NCBI RefSeq assembly: GCF_049800675.1 | Contig: NZ_JBLOOT010000009.1 | Location: 1-64,000 of the forward strand | Direction: 5' to 3' | Length of the DNA: 64,000 nucleotides | DNA from: Cauispirillum nitrogeniifigens | GTDB taxonomy: Bacteria; Pseudomonadota; Alphaproteobacteria; Rhodospirillales; Rhodospirillaceae | Part shown: in pieces, positions 37,244 to 46,592 of the stretch | How the letters are laid out: every line of letters starts with the position of its first letter | Position numbering within the stretch: the first letter of the stretch is position 1 | Made by a program: the position numbers and the translations under genes | The notes under the pieces: generated by a model | The model's input: only the letters and a program-made list of their open reading frames with translations | Databases searched by the model: none | Told to the model about the DNA's origin: nothing

Positions 37244-37270
37244 ATGAAACGGCCCGAAGGGTCGTTTCAT
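37244..37270. terminator. Hairpin between convergent cysH and the 37293 gene
   Basis: ATGAAACGGCCC pairs with GGGTCGTTTCAT around a GAA loop (one G-T mismatch), giving a 12-bp stem that reads as a terminator-like structure on both strands. A/T runs at the stem base substitute for a poor T-tract. It is likely a bidirectional transcript end. Confidence 0.6.
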
Positions 37271-37292
37271 AAGCCGGGCGGTATGACAGGCG

Positions 37293-37844
37293 TCAGGCGC
37301 CCCAGGCCCCCGGCTTGTCGGTGGCGATGGCCGCCTTGAACAGGTCGTCGGGGTCCTCCAGCTCCTCGTAGAAGGCATCGACGGCGGCGGTATAGGCGGC
37401 CTCGTCGATGCCTTCGCTCATTTGGCGCCGGGCCTCGGCAGTCAGCACGTCGGCGAAGCGGCGCGACAGCAGCAGGGGGCGCTCGACGGCGAAGCGGCCG
37501 GTGGCGGCATCGACCAGATGCAGGTTCAGGCGCATCGCGTGGGTCGGCCCCAGTACCGGGCGCGCTTCCTCGGGCAGGCCGCGCACGGCGGCCATGGCGG
37601 CGTGAAAGGGGGCGGCCAGCGTCGCCCAGTCCTTCCACTCGGCGGCCACCACCAGCGCCGGTCCCTGGCGCACCAGGGCCAGGCGCACGGCGGCCTTCTT
37701 GAAGCGGCGTTCGTCGCCGGTCTCCAACTCGACGCAGGCGATGAAGGCGGGCACGGCGCCCTGCCACTCGAACACCGCGTACTCGCCCATCTCCGGGTCC
37801 CATACGGGGTGGCGGCGGCCGATCTTGGGGGTGTCCACGGGCAT
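37293..37844 (-). CDS. Hypothetical protein, 183 aa
   Basis: The start at 37844 gives MPVDTPKIGRRHPVWDPEMG. It is a soluble, mixed alpha/beta protein with no signal peptide, cofactor motif or recognised domain. Notable segments are AVFEWQGAVPAFIACVELETGD and a C-terminal acidic helix YEELEDPDDLFKAAI. A longer open frame to 38456 is a shadow of the divergent permease gene. It is convergent with cysH and divergent from the permease. Confidence 0.7.
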   Translation of the reverse strand: MPVDTPKIGRRHPVWDPEMGEYAVFEWQGAVPAFIACVELETGDERRFKKAAVRLALVRQGPALVVAAEWKDWATLAAPFHAAMAAVRGLPEEARPVLGPTHAMRLNLHLVDAATGRFAVERPLLLSRRFADVLTAEARRQMSEGIDEAAYTAAVDAFYEELEDPDDLFKAAIATDKPGAWGA

Positions 37845-37932
37845 GCTCCTGCGCAGCTGAGGGGGCGAACCCCGTTTTGCGCCATCCACACGGGATATGT
37901 CCATATCCTTGGCGTTGCCGCATACTTTCCCC

Positions 37933-40416
37933 ATGAACACCTTGCGCATGGCCTTGCGCCTGGCGGCCCGCGACCTGCGCGGCGGGCTGGGCGGACTGTG
38001 GATCCTGATCGCCGGCGTCGCCCTGGGCGTGGCGCTGATGGCCGCCGTCGGCACCCTGGCCGGCGGCGTGCTGGACGCCATGCGCGCCGGGGCGCGGGAG
38101 AGTGTCGGCGGCGATGTGTCCCTGCGCCTGTTCCACGCCCCGCCCACCCCGGCCCAGCGCGAGGCGCTGGAGGGGTTCGGCGCCGTTAGCACGGTGGCGG
38201 AACTGCGTGCTCGCGTCGCCGGCACCCTGGCCGAGGTCAAGGCGGTGGACGAGGCCTGGCCGCTGGTCGGCACCGTGCGCCTGCGCGGCGGCGACCCCCT
38301 GGCCGACGCCCTGGCCCCGCGCGCCGGTGTGTGGGGCGCGGTGGTCGGCGACGACCTCGCCGACCGGCTGGGCCAGCGGCTGGCCCTGGGCGCGGTGGAG
38401 GTGGAGGTGCGGGCCGTCCTCGCCCATGAACCCGACCGCGCCTTCCGCGCCTTCACCCTCGGCCCGCGCCTGATCGTCGCCCAGTCGGCCCTGGACCTCA
38501 GCGGGCTGGCCGGGCCGGGGGCGGCGGTCTACTGGTACAGTCGCTTGCGTCTGCCCGAGGGCACGGAAGGAGCCGCCGTGCTGGCCGCCCTGGAACAGCG
38601 TTTCCCCGATGCCGGCTGGCGCATGGTCAACGCCGCCGACGGCATTCCCGGCGTCGAGCGCACGGTGGACATCGCCCGCACGCTGTTCGTGCTGGCCGGG
38701 CTGGGCATCCTGCTCATCGGCGGGGTCGGCGTCGGCGCGGCGGTGCGGGCGGCGCTGTCGGCGCGGCGGCCGACCATCGCCACCCTCAAGGCCCTGGGGG
38801 CGGAGCGCCGGCTGGTGTTCCTGGCCTTCCTGTCGCAGGTGATGGCGGCGTCGCTGCTGGCGGTGGCCGTGGGGCTGGCGGCGGGGACGGGCCTGGCGGC
38901 CCTGGCGCGGCCCCTGGCCGGGGCATGGGCGCCGGCCGGCGTGGTGCACGGCCCGGCCCTGCTGGCTGCCGCAGCCGTGGGGTTGCTGGCGGCGCTGCTG
39001 TTCGCCCTGCCGCCCCTGAGCGCCGCCGCCGGGGCACGGCCGCCGGAGGTGTGGCGCGGCGTCGCGCCGCCGCGTGCCGGGGCGCGGACGCGATGGGCCG
39101 TCGGTACGGTGGGGGCCATCCTGGTCGCGCTGCTCGCGGCGTGGACGGGCATGCCGCTGGCGGTGGCCGCCTTCGCCGGAGTGGCCTTGGTCGTGACCGG
39201 GCTCCTCGGCGGCGTCGGGGCGGCGCTGGCGGCAGTGTCGCGGCGGCTGGCACGGGCGGCGGGCGGTCCGGCGCGGCGCCTCGCCTGGGCCAACCTGGGG
39301 CGGCCGGAGGCGCCGACGACCGGGCTGGTGGTGGCCTTCGGTCTTGGCCTGACGCTGCTGGTGAGCATCGCCGTCCTCGGTGACGCGGCCCTGCGCCACG
39401 TCGGGGAGACGCTGCCGACCCGCGCCCCGGCGCTGGTCGCCCTGAACCTGCGCCCGGCCGAGGCGGCGGCCGTCGCCGCCCTGGGGGGCGGGCAGGGGGG
39501 TGGGCAGGGGGGCGGGGTCGAGGTGGCGCCGTTCCTGCACGCCCGCATCAGCCGCCTGAACGGCGTGCCGGTGGGGGACGCCGCCGTGCCGCGCTCCGTC
39601 GCCTGGGCGGTGCGCGGCGACCGCGGCCTGTCGTGGCGCGCCGCGCCACCGGCCGGGGAAATCGTCGCCGGCCGGTGGTGGGCGGAGGACTACCGGGGGC
39701 CGCCCCTGGCCTCGGTCGATGCGCGGGTGGCCGGGCGGCTGGGGCTGGCTGTGGGCGACACCCTGACCCTGGCGATGCCGCACGGCGCGGTGACGGCGAC
39801 GGTGGCGAACCTGCGGCGCATGGACTGGGCCGGGCTGGACCTGGACTTCCCGGTGCTGTTGTCGCCACCCGCCGAACCGCCGCCGCACAGCCTGGTCGCC
39901 GCCCTGTGGGCCGAGCCCGCCGCCCTGCCGGAGGTGGAGGCGCGGCTGGCCGTGATCGCCCCCGACGCTCCGGTGGTGCGGGTGGGGGAAGTGCTGTCGG
40001 CCCTGGGGGGCTTCGTGGCCGACGTCCGCCGCGCCCTGCTGGGCATCGGCGGGCTGGCGCTGGTGGCTGCCGCCGTGGTGCTGGCCGGGGCGGTGGCGGC
40101 GTCCCTGCGCCAACGGCGGCGGGAGGCGGCGGTGCTCCACGCCCTGGGGGTGGGGCGGGGCCAACTGGCCCGCGTGGCGGTGCTGGAGTTCGTCCTGCTC
40201 GGCGCGGCGGTGGCGGGGCTGGCCGTGCCCTTAGGGCTGGCGGTGGCGGCCGGAGTGGTCGCCGCCGCGCTGCCCGATGCCCCCGTGCCCGTGGCGCCGG
40301 GGCTGGCCCTGGCCGTGACGGTCGGCGCGGCGGCGGTGGCCGGGCTGGCGGCCGTGGGGGCGGGGGTGGCGCTGCGGCCGGCGACGGTGCGGACGCTGGC
40401 CCGCGAGGGCGCCTGA
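37933..40416 (+). CDS. FtsX-family ABC transporter permease (YbbP-like)
   Basis: This 827-aa permease has the double FtsX/MacB architecture: an N-terminal helix (LWILIAGVALGVALMAAVG), a large extracytoplasmic domain, three helices with GAAVRAALSARRPTIATLKALGAE, a second four-helix block with AWANLG, and a final FtsX domain (AAVVLAGAVAASLRQRRREAAVLHALGVGRGQLARVA) read in shorter pieces. Such proteins pair with a LolD/YbbA-type ATPase, which is not encoded next to it. The start at 37933 gives MNTLRMALRLAARDLRGG. The protein is exceptionally Ala/Gly/Leu-rich. Its role in lipid or protein export is unassigned. Confidence 0.82.
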   Translation: MNTLRMALRLAARDLRGGLGGLWILIAGVALGVALMAAVGTLAGGVLDAMRAGARESVGGDVSLRLFHAPPTPAQREALEGFGAVSTVAELRARVAGTLAEVKAVDEAWPLVGTVRLRGGDPLADALAPRAGVWGAVVGDDLADRLGQRLALGAVEVEVRAVLAHEPDRAFRAFTLGPRLIVAQSALDLSGLAGPGAAVYWYSRLRLPEGTEGAAVLAALEQRFPDAGWRMVNAADGIPGVERTVDIARTLFVLAGLGILLIGGVGVGAAVRAALSARRPTIATLKALGAERRLVFLAFLSQVMAASLLAVAVGLAAGTGLAALARPLAGAWAPAGVVHGPALLAAAAVGLLAALLFALPPLSAAAGARPPEVWRGVAPPRAGARTRWAVGTVGAILVALLAAWTGMPLAVAAFAGVALVVTGLLGGVGAALAAVSRRLARAAGGPARRLAWANLGRPEAPTTGLVVAFGLGLTLLVSIAVLGDAALRHVGETLPTRAPALVALNLRPAEAAAVAALGGGQGGGQGGGVEVAPFLHARISRLNGVPVGDAAVPRSVAWAVRGDRGLSWRAAPPAGEIVAGRWWAEDYRGPPLASVDARVAGRLGLAVGDTLTLAMPHGAVTATVANLRRMDWAGLDLDFPVLLSPPAEPPPHSLVAALWAEPAALPEVEARLAVIAPDAPVVRVGEVLSALGGFVADVRRALLGIGGLALVAAAVVLAGAVAASLRQRRREAAVLHALGVGRGQLARVAVLEFVLLGAAVAGLAVPLGLAVAAGVVAAALPDAPVPVAPGLALAVTVGAAAVAGLAAVGAGVALRPATVRTLAREGA

Positions 40417-40543
40417 AGTACGCCCTCAGCAGGTACTACACGACGGAAAGCGCACGGATTTTGTCCGGTTTCCCTTGCACCGGGGCGGGGTGTCCAGTAA
40501 TTGGGGAGCGCAGGCAGGTCCAACGCGCGAGGAGAATCGAGGC

Positions 40544-42910
40544 GTGGCAGGCGAGAGGGTAGCGGAGACTGCGGCCGTCAGGGCCGTGCGCTGGGGAGCG
40601 GTTGCGGTGCCGGCGGCGCTGGCCGTGTGGTTCCTGTCGATGATCCCGGCCGTCGAATCGGCGCCCGTCCGCGCCGCCTGGGACTGGGTGCCGACCATGG
40701 GGGTCGAACTGGCCTTCCGGGTCGACGGGCTGGGGCTGCTGTTCGCCCTGCTGATCACCATCATCGGCACGTTCATCTTCCTGTTCTCGGCCAGCTACAT
40801 GAAGGGCTACCCGGCATCGGGTCGGTTCACCTTCATCCTGCTGGCCTTCATGCTGTCGATGCTGGGGCTGGTGACGGCCGACAACCTGATCCTGATCTTC
40901 GTGTTCTGGGAACTGACGTCGATCACCTCGTTCCTGCTCATCGGCACCGATTTCAAGAATCCCGAGGGCCGGCGCGCCGCCACCCAGGCGCTGGTGGTCA
41001 CCGGCGGCGGCGGCCTCGCCCTGCTGGCCGGCATGCTGCTGCTGGGCCAGGCGGCGGGCACCTACTCGCTGACCGAACTGCTGGAGGGCGAGCCGGTGAC
41101 CGGCCATGCCCTCTATGGCGCGCTGCTGTTCTGCATCCTGCTCGGCGCCTTCACCAAGTCGGCGCAGTTCCCGTTCCACTTCTGGCTGCCGCAGGCGATG
41201 GCCGCGCCGACGCCGGTGTCGGCCTACCTGCACTCGGCGACCATGGTGAAGGCCGGCGTGTTCCTGCTCGCCCGCCTGCATCCGGCGCTGTCGGGCACCC
41301 CGGCATGGGAAGTGACGCTGACCGTGTTCGGCGGCGTCACGGCGGTGATGGCGTCCGTCCTGGCGCTACGCCAGACCGACCTGAAGAAGATGCTGGCCTA
41401 CACCACGGTGATGGGCCTGGGCACCATCACCCTGTTCCTGGCCGGGTCGGGCCAGGCGGCGGTGATGGCGGCGGTGACCTTCATCCTGGTGCACGCCCTG
41501 TACAAGTCGGCGCTGTTCATGGTCGCCGGCACCATCGACCACGAGGCCCACAGCCGCGACATCCGCAAGCTGGGCGGGCTGGCCCGCGCGCTGCCGTTCA
41601 CCTGCGCCGGCGCCGCGCTGGCGGCGCTGTCCATGGGCGGCCTGCCGCCGTTCATCGGCTTCCTGGGCAAGGAACTGATCTACGAGGCATCGCTGCACGC
41701 CGGCTATGCCCCCCTCTTCGTCACCGTGATGGCGCTGGCCGCCAATGCCATGATGATGTCCGTCGGCCTGATGCTGGCCCTCGACCCGTTCTGGCTGCAC
41801 AAGGATCGCAAGGCGCACCTCGGCCACCACGGCCATGTGCACGAGGCGCCGGCCAGCATGTGGGCCGGGCCGGTGCTGCTGTCGATCACCGGCCTCGTGC
41901 TGGGCGTGCTGCCGGGCGTCACCGGCCATTGGCTGATCGCCCCGCTGACCGAGGCGGTGCACGGCCAGCCCATGGAGGGCTATCTGGCCCTGTGGCATGG
42001 CGTGACCCCGGCGCTGCTGCTGTCGCTGGCGACCTATGCCCTGGGGATCGGGCTGTTCCTGGCCCGCAATCCGCTGCGGCGGATGGTGGCCCGCGTGCTG
42101 TGGGCCATGCCGGCGTCGGCCGACGACTGCTATGACGCCTTCCTGCGCGGCCTGCACGCGGCGGGGCGGGTGTTCATGGGGGCGTTCCAGCACGGCAATC
42201 TGGTCGGCTACATGTGGGTGCTGCTGCTGACCCTCGCCGGGGGCCTGTGGGCGGCGCTGATCGGCACCGGGGCGTTGGCGGGCGTGTCGCTGTTGCCGGC
42301 CGAGGCGCCGAACCTCTACCTCTACGAATGGGGTGTCTTCGCCATCACCGCCGCCGGCGCCGTGGTGGCGGCGGTCGCCAAGTCGCGGCTGCTGGCCATT
42401 GCCGGCCTGTCGGCGGTGGGCTCGGGCATTTCGCTGATCTACGTGTTCTTCGGCGCGCCCGACCTGGCGACCACCCAGCTCATGGTCGAGACCCTGGTGG
42501 TCGTGATGCTGGCCCTGATCCTGCTGCGCCTGCCCGGCTTCACCATGGCCGAGGCCGGGTGGCGGCGCTGGTCCAAGCCGTTGGATGCCGCCCTGGCCGT
42601 GGCGCTGGGCGTGGCGATGGTGGTGATCATCCTGGGCGCCACCGCCGGCACCCTGGACATGACCATCCCCACCTTCTATGCCGAACGCAGCCTGATCGAC
42701 GCCCACGGCCGCAACATCGTCAACGTCATCCTGGTCGACTTCCGCGGCTTCGACACGATGGGTGAGATCACCGTGATTTCGCTCGCCGGACTTGCCGCCT
42801 ACGCGCTGATCAAGGTGCGCGGCGGCCGCGATCATGACATCGACAGCCCCGCCGAGGCGGTGCCGTCCGAACCGGCCGTGACGGCCGCCAAGAACCGGGA
42901 GGTGGTGTGA
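40544..42910 (+). CDS. mnhA: Mrp/Mnh cation:proton antiporter subunit A
   Basis: This 788-aa polytopic protein is homologous to respiratory complex I NuoL. Key pieces are MGVELAFRVDGLGLLFALL, FWELTSITSFLLIGTDF, KSAQFPFHFWLPQAMAAPTP and LHSATMVKAGVFLLARL, with the conserved proton-path Glu and Lys. A C-terminal MrpA-specific block contains VFFGAPDLATTQLMVETL and VNVILVDFRGFDTMGEITV. The start is a GTG at 40544 preceded by AGGAG and GAGG. It opens a complete seven-gene operon for Na+(K+)/H+ antiport and alkaline pH homeostasis. The 127-bp leader shows no clear promoter boxes. Confidence 0.93.
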   Translation: MAGERVAETAAVRAVRWGAVAVPAALAVWFLSMIPAVESAPVRAAWDWVPTMGVELAFRVDGLGLLFALLITIIGTFIFLFSASYMKGYPASGRFTFILLAFMLSMLGLVTADNLILIFVFWELTSITSFLLIGTDFKNPEGRRAATQALVVTGGGGLALLAGMLLLGQAAGTYSLTELLEGEPVTGHALYGALLFCILLGAFTKSAQFPFHFWLPQAMAAPTPVSAYLHSATMVKAGVFLLARLHPALSGTPAWEVTLTVFGGVTAVMASVLALRQTDLKKMLAYTTVMGLGTITLFLAGSGQAAVMAAVTFILVHALYKSALFMVAGTIDHEAHSRDIRKLGGLARALPFTCAGAALAALSMGGLPPFIGFLGKELIYEASLHAGYAPLFVTVMALAANAMMMSVGLMLALDPFWLHKDRKAHLGHHGHVHEAPASMWAGPVLLSITGLVLGVLPGVTGHWLIAPLTEAVHGQPMEGYLALWHGVTPALLLSLATYALGIGLFLARNPLRRMVARVLWAMPASADDCYDAFLRGLHAAGRVFMGAFQHGNLVGYMWVLLLTLAGGLWAALIGTGALAGVSLLPAEAPNLYLYEWGVFAITAAGAVVAAVAKSRLLAIAGLSAVGSGISLIYVFFGAPDLATTQLMVETLVVVMLALILLRLPGFTMAEAGWRRWSKPLDAALAVALGVAMVVIILGATAGTLDMTIPTFYAERSLIDAHGRNIVNVILVDFRGFDTMGEITVISLAGLAAYALIKVRGGRDHDIDSPAEAVPSEPAVTAAKNREVV

Positions 42911-43317
42911 TGGACAGCCTCATCCTGCGCGTGGCGACGCGCCTGCTGGCCGCCCTGATGATCATGTTCTCGGTCTTCGTTCTGATGCGCGGCCACAACG
43001 AACCCGGCGGCGGGTTCATCGGCGGCCTGCTGGCGGCCACCGGCATCGCCCTGTCGTCCCTGGCCGACGGGCCGGAGATGGTGCGCCGGGTGCTGCGCAT
43101 CGAGCCGCGCCTGATCGCCATGATCGGCGTGCTGGTGGCGGTGGCCTCGGGCCTGATCTCGGCGCTGACCGGCGACGTCTTCCTGACCGGCGTGTGGGGC
43201 TACGTCCTGGGCATCCCCCTGGGGACGCCGATGATGTTCGACACCGGCGTCTATCTGGTGGTGGTCGGCGGCGTCATGGCCATGCTGCTGGCCCTGGAAG
43301 AAGAGAAGGGGGGCTGA
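42910..43317 (+). CDS. mnhB: Mrp/Mnh antiporter subunit B
   Basis: This 135-aa, four-helix subunit has the family signature RGHNEPGGGFIGGLLAATGIAL and GTPMMFDTGVYLVVVGG. The ATG at 42910 overlaps the mnhA TGA by one base, with GGGAGG upstream. An in-frame GTG one codon earlier is less likely. MrpB sits at the interface with the MrpA C-terminal region in known complexes. Confidence 0.92.
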   Translation: MDSLILRVATRLLAALMIMFSVFVLMRGHNEPGGGFIGGLLAATGIALSSLADGPEMVRRVLRIEPRLIAMIGVLVAVASGLISALTGDVFLTGVWGYVLGIPLGTPMMFDTGVYLVVVGGVMAMLLALEEEKGG

Positions 43318-43321
43318 GGCC

Positions 43322-43741
43322 ATGGACTACGCCCTGACGCTGCTGATCGGCCTGCTGATCGCCTGTTCGATCTACCTGATGCTGTCGCGCAACCTTGTGC
43401 GCGTGGTGCTGGGCCTGTCGCTGCTGTCCAATGCCGTCAACCTGATCATCTTCGTGTCCGGCCGCCTGACCCGCGCCATTCCGCCGCTGATCGACATCGG
43501 CACGCAGGTGGCCCCGGAAGGCTATGCCAACCCGCTGCCGCAGGCCCTGGTGCTGACCGCCATCGTCATCGGCTTCGGCCTGACGGCGTTTGCCCTGGTG
43601 CTGACCTACCGCGCCTATCAGGAACTGGGGACGGTGGACACCACGGCCATGCGCCACGCCGAACCGATCACCCAAGATCCCTATGACGACCTGTCCGAGG
43701 CCCGCAAGATGCGTCATGCCGCAGAACGGGGGAGCGTGTGA
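43322..43741 (+). CDS. mnhC: Mrp/Mnh antiporter subunit C
   Basis: This 139-aa NuoK-like protein has three transmembrane helices. The core LMLSRNLVRVVLGLSLLSNAVNLIIFVSG and the loop DPLPQALVLTAIVIGFGLTAF-like segment (NPLPQALVLTAIVIGFG) are diagnostic. It starts 4 bp after mnhB. The last codons overlap the mnhD start region (TGATG). Confidence 0.93.
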   Translation: MDYALTLLIGLLIACSIYLMLSRNLVRVVLGLSLLSNAVNLIIFVSGRLTRAIPPLIDIGTQVAPEGYANPLPQALVLTAIVIGFGLTAFALVLTYRAYQELGTVDTTAMRHAEPITQDPYDDLSEARKMRHAAERGSV

Positions 43742-45309
43742 TGGCGCCGACCGGCTGGCCCCTCGTCCTTCCCATCCTGATCCCGCTGCTGGCCGCGACG
43801 CTGGCCTTCGCCCTGCGCAAGAACGTCGTCGCGCAGCGCGCCGTCGCCCTGCTGGGCCTGGCCGCCATGCTGTTCGCCGGCGTCCGCCTGCTGCTGCTGG
43901 TCATCGACGGCGGCCCGCAGGCGGTGGCCATCTCGACCTGGCCAGCGCCCTTCGGCATCGTGCTGGTGGCCGACCTGCTGTCGGCCCTGCTGGTGGTGGT
44001 GGCGGCGTTCACCGGGCTGGTGGTGTCCCTCTACGCCGGGGCCGAGATCGGGCCGGCGCGCGAGCGCCACGGCTTCCACCAGTTCCTGCTCATCCTGCTG
44101 GCGGGGTCCGCCGGCGCCTTCCTGACCGGCGACATCTTCAACCTGTACGTCTGGTACGAGATCCTGCTGATGTCGACCTTCGGCCTGATGGTCCTGGGCG
44201 GCGAGAAGATGCAGGTCGACGGCGGGGTCAAGTACATGGCCCTCAACCTTGTCTCGACCATCATCCTGCTGACCGCCATCGGCCTGCTGTACGGCATGAC
44301 CGGCACCCTGAACATGGCCGACCTGCACCTGAAGATCCCGCAGGTCGAGGATCAGGGCATGCTGACCGTGGTCGCGGTGATGTTCATCATCGCCTTTGCC
44401 ATCAAGGCCGGCCTGTTCCCGGTGTTCGCCTGGCTGCCGGCGAGCTACCACACCCCGCCGATGGTCGTCGGCGCGCTGTTCGCCGCGCTGCTGACCAAGA
44501 TCGGCGTCTATTCGCTCATCCGCGTCTTCACCCTGATCTTCACCCATGACATGGCCATCACCCACACCGTCCTGGCGGTGCTGGCGGCCATCACCATGAT
44601 CGCCGGCGTCCTGGGCGCGGCGGCGCAGACCGACGTGCGGCGCCTGCTGACCTTTTCGGTGGTCAGCCAGATCGGCTTCATGCTCATCGGCCTGGCGCTG
44701 ATGAACCGCATCGGGCTGGTCGGCACGGTGTTCTACATGCTCCAGGACATCCTGGTGAAGGCGGCGCTGTTCCTGGGCGCCGGCATCGCCGTGCGCTATG
44801 CCGCCGGGCAGTCGGCCTACGGCAAGCTGGGCGGGCTGTGGCTGGACAAGCTGTGGCTGGCCCTGCTGGTGCTGGTGCCGTCCATGGCCCTGGTCGGCTT
44901 CCCGCCGCTGTCGGGCTTCTGGGGCAAGCTGGGCCTGGTGCGCGGTGCGCTGGAGGCGGAGGCCTGGGTGCTGGTCGGCATCGCCCTGGCGACCAGTCTG
45001 GTGACGGTCTATGCCGTCGGCCGCATGTTCGCCACCCTGTTCTGGAAACCCGCCCCGGCGCTGACCGAGGCCGAGGTCCGCGCCCGCGCCGCCGCCGCGC
45101 CCGGCCGCGCCGACATGGCGATGATGGTGCCGGCGGTGGTCGCCCTGGCGCTGGCGGTGATCGGCCTGGGCGTGTTCGCCGAGCCGGTCCTGGCGCTGGT
45201 GGACGAGGCGGCGCGCCAACTCCTCGACCCGACCGCCTACGTGATCGCCGTGCTCGGCCCTGATGCCGTGCCGGCGCCGGTCCCGACGCTGATGGGAGGG
45301 GTCCGATGA
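43741..45309 (+). CDS. mnhD: Mrp/Mnh antiporter subunit D
   Basis: This 522-aa NuoM/N-like antiporter subunit has about 14 helices. Signature pieces are FNLYVWYEILLMSTFGLMVLGG, KAGLFPVFAWLPASYHTPP, FAALLTKIGVYSLIRVF and FPPLSGFWGKLGLV. The conserved Glu and Lys residues of the proton channel lie within them. The ATG at 43741 overlaps the mnhC stop by one base, with GGGGGAG upstream. The stop overlaps mnhE (ATGA). Confidence 0.94.
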   Translation: MAPTGWPLVLPILIPLLAATLAFALRKNVVAQRAVALLGLAAMLFAGVRLLLLVIDGGPQAVAISTWPAPFGIVLVADLLSALLVVVAAFTGLVVSLYAGAEIGPARERHGFHQFLLILLAGSAGAFLTGDIFNLYVWYEILLMSTFGLMVLGGEKMQVDGGVKYMALNLVSTIILLTAIGLLYGMTGTLNMADLHLKIPQVEDQGMLTVVAVMFIIAFAIKAGLFPVFAWLPASYHTPPMVVGALFAALLTKIGVYSLIRVFTLIFTHDMAITHTVLAVLAAITMIAGVLGAAAQTDVRRLLTFSVVSQIGFMLIGLALMNRIGLVGTVFYMLQDILVKAALFLGAGIAVRYAAGQSAYGKLGGLWLDKLWLALLVLVPSMALVGFPPLSGFWGKLGLVRGALEAEAWVLVGIALATSLVTVYAVGRMFATLFWKPAPALTEAEVRARAAAAPGRADMAMMVPAVVALALAVIGLGVFAEPVLALVDEAARQLLDPTAYVIAVLGPDAVPAPVPTLMGGVR

Positions 45310-45797
45310 TCAACCTGCTGGCCGTCAACATCCTGCTGGCCATCGCCTGGGCGGCGCTCAACGGCACGTTCAGCCTGGCCGGCCTGGTGGTCGGCTTCGT
45401 GGTCGCCTTCGTCGCCCTGTGGGTGGCGCTGCCGCTGTACCGGCCGAGCAGCTACTTCACGCAGGTCATCGGCATCCTGCACCTGATCTTCTATTTCCTG
45501 TGGGACCTCATCCAGTCGTCGGTGCGCGTGCTGGTCGACGTGCTGCGGCCGGTGTCGAAGTCGCGGCCGGGCATCGTCGCGGTGTCGACCGAGGGCATGA
45601 CCGACATCCAGATCCTGACCCTGGCCAACCTCATCACCCTGACGCCGGGCACCCTGTCGCTGGAGGTGTCCGACGACCGCAAGACCCTGTACGTCCACGC
45701 CATGTTCCTTGACGGCGACCCCGAAGGGCTGCGCCAGGGAATCGAGGACAACCAGAAGCGCCTGATCCGCCGCGTCGTCGGCGGCGAGCAGAGCTAG
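45306..45797 (+). CDS. mnhE: Mrp/Mnh antiporter subunit E
   Basis: This 163-aa subunit has two or three N-terminal helices (NILLAIAWAALNGTFS) and a cytoplasmic domain with LANLITLTPGTLSLEVSDD, the MrpE signature that follows the membrane part. The start overlaps mnhD by 4 bp. The C-terminal segment HAMFLDGDPEGLRQGIEDN is typical. It is needed for complex stability in characterised systems. Confidence 0.93.
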   Translation: MINLLAVNILLAIAWAALNGTFSLAGLVVGFVVAFVALWVALPLYRPSSYFTQVIGILHLIFYFLWDLIQSSVRVLVDVLRPVSKSRPGIVAVSTEGMTDIQILTLANLITLTPGTLSLEVSDDRKTLYVHAMFLDGDPEGLRQGIEDNQKRLIRRVVGGEQS

Positions 45798-45807
45798 GGG
45801 GACCGCC

Positions 45808-46161
45808 ATGCTGAGCATAGAGACGGGGTCCGTGATCTCCTGGGCGGCCACCATCGCCCTGCTGCTGATCATTCTGGGCGGCGTGTTCGCCTTCATCCGC
45901 ATGGTCAAGGGGCCGAGCTTCCCCGACCGCGTGGTGGTGTTGGACCTGATCGGCGTGCTGGTGGTGTCGCTGGCCGCGCTGTTCTCCATCATCACCGGCT
46001 ACTCGGCCTATCTCGACGTGTCGGTGGCCTTCGCCCTGGTGGCCTTCCTGGGCACCGTGGCCTTCGCCCGCTTCGCCGAGAAGCGGCAGTTCGGCGGCAC
46101 CGGCGACGCGCCCGAAGCCGACAACAAGCCCGCCCCCCAAGCCCCGGAGGAGCCGCGATGA
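45808..46161 (+). CDS. mnhF: Mrp/Mnh antiporter subunit F
   Basis: This 117-aa, three-helix subunit contains FIRMVKGPSFPDRVVVLDLIG, the MrpF signature with the conserved Asp, followed by ALVAFLGTVAFARF. The C-terminal tail is hydrophilic and Pro-rich. It starts 10 bp after mnhE, and its stop overlaps mnhG (ATGA). Confidence 0.93.
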   Translation: MLSIETGSVISWAATIALLLIILGGVFAFIRMVKGPSFPDRVVVLDLIGVLVVSLAALFSIITGYSAYLDVSVAFALVAFLGTVAFARFAEKRQFGGTGDAPEADNKPAPQAPEEPR

Positions 46162-46550
46162 GCCAGCCCACCACCGGCTACCTGATCCTCGACCTGCTGG
46201 TCGCCGCGCTGCTGGTCGGCGGCGGGCTGTTCTGCGCCGTCGCCGGCCTGGGCACGCTGCGCATGCAGGACGTCATCCAGCGCTGCCACGCCGCCACCAA
46301 GGCCGGCACCCTGGGCGTCGCGTTGATCGTCCTGGCCGTGGCGCTGTACTTCGAAGACGTCGGCGTGACCACGCGGGCCATCGCCATCTTCGCCTTCCTG
46401 CTGCTGACCGCCCCGGTGGGCGCCCACATGATCGGCCGCGCCGCCTATCGCACCGGCGTGCCGCTGTGGGACAAGACCGAACTGGACGAACTGGGCGGCC
46501 GCTATCCGCTCAACAAGGCGGGCAAGGGCAAGGCTGGCAAGGATTTGTGA
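46158..46550 (+). CDS. mnhG: Mrp/Mnh antiporter subunit G
   Basis: This 130-aa, three-helix subunit has LGTLRMQDVIQRCHAATKAGTLG (MrpG signature) and LTAPVGAHMIGRAAYRTGV. It completes the seven-subunit operon without interruption. The Lys-rich end (NKAGKGKAGK) is cytoplasmic. A hairpin follows the stop. Confidence 0.93.
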   Translation: MSQPTTGYLILDLLVAALLVGGGLFCAVAGLGTLRMQDVIQRCHAATKAGTLGVALIVLAVALYFEDVGVTTRAIAIFAFLLLTAPVGAHMIGRAAYRTGVPLWDKTELDELGGRYPLNKAGKGKAGKDL

Positions 46551-46556
46551 CGAAGA

Positions 46557-46576
46557 CGCGGGCGCAGACGCCCGCG
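46557..46576. terminator. Hairpin after mnhG
   Basis: CGCGGGCG and CGCCCGCG pair over 8 bp around a 4-base loop, 6 bp after the mnhG stop and 17 bp before the stop of the convergent 46593 gene. It has no T-tract, so termination efficiency is uncertain. Confidence 0.4.
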
Positions 46577-46592
46577 CCTTGCCGTCGGCCGC

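Noticed and set aside
37174..37248. A 24-codon plus-strand ORF (MKKLTKYRSPAG...) after cysH
   Set aside because: It is very short with only a weak GGCGG upstream, and its stop lies at the terminator stem. Nothing beyond chance supports it.
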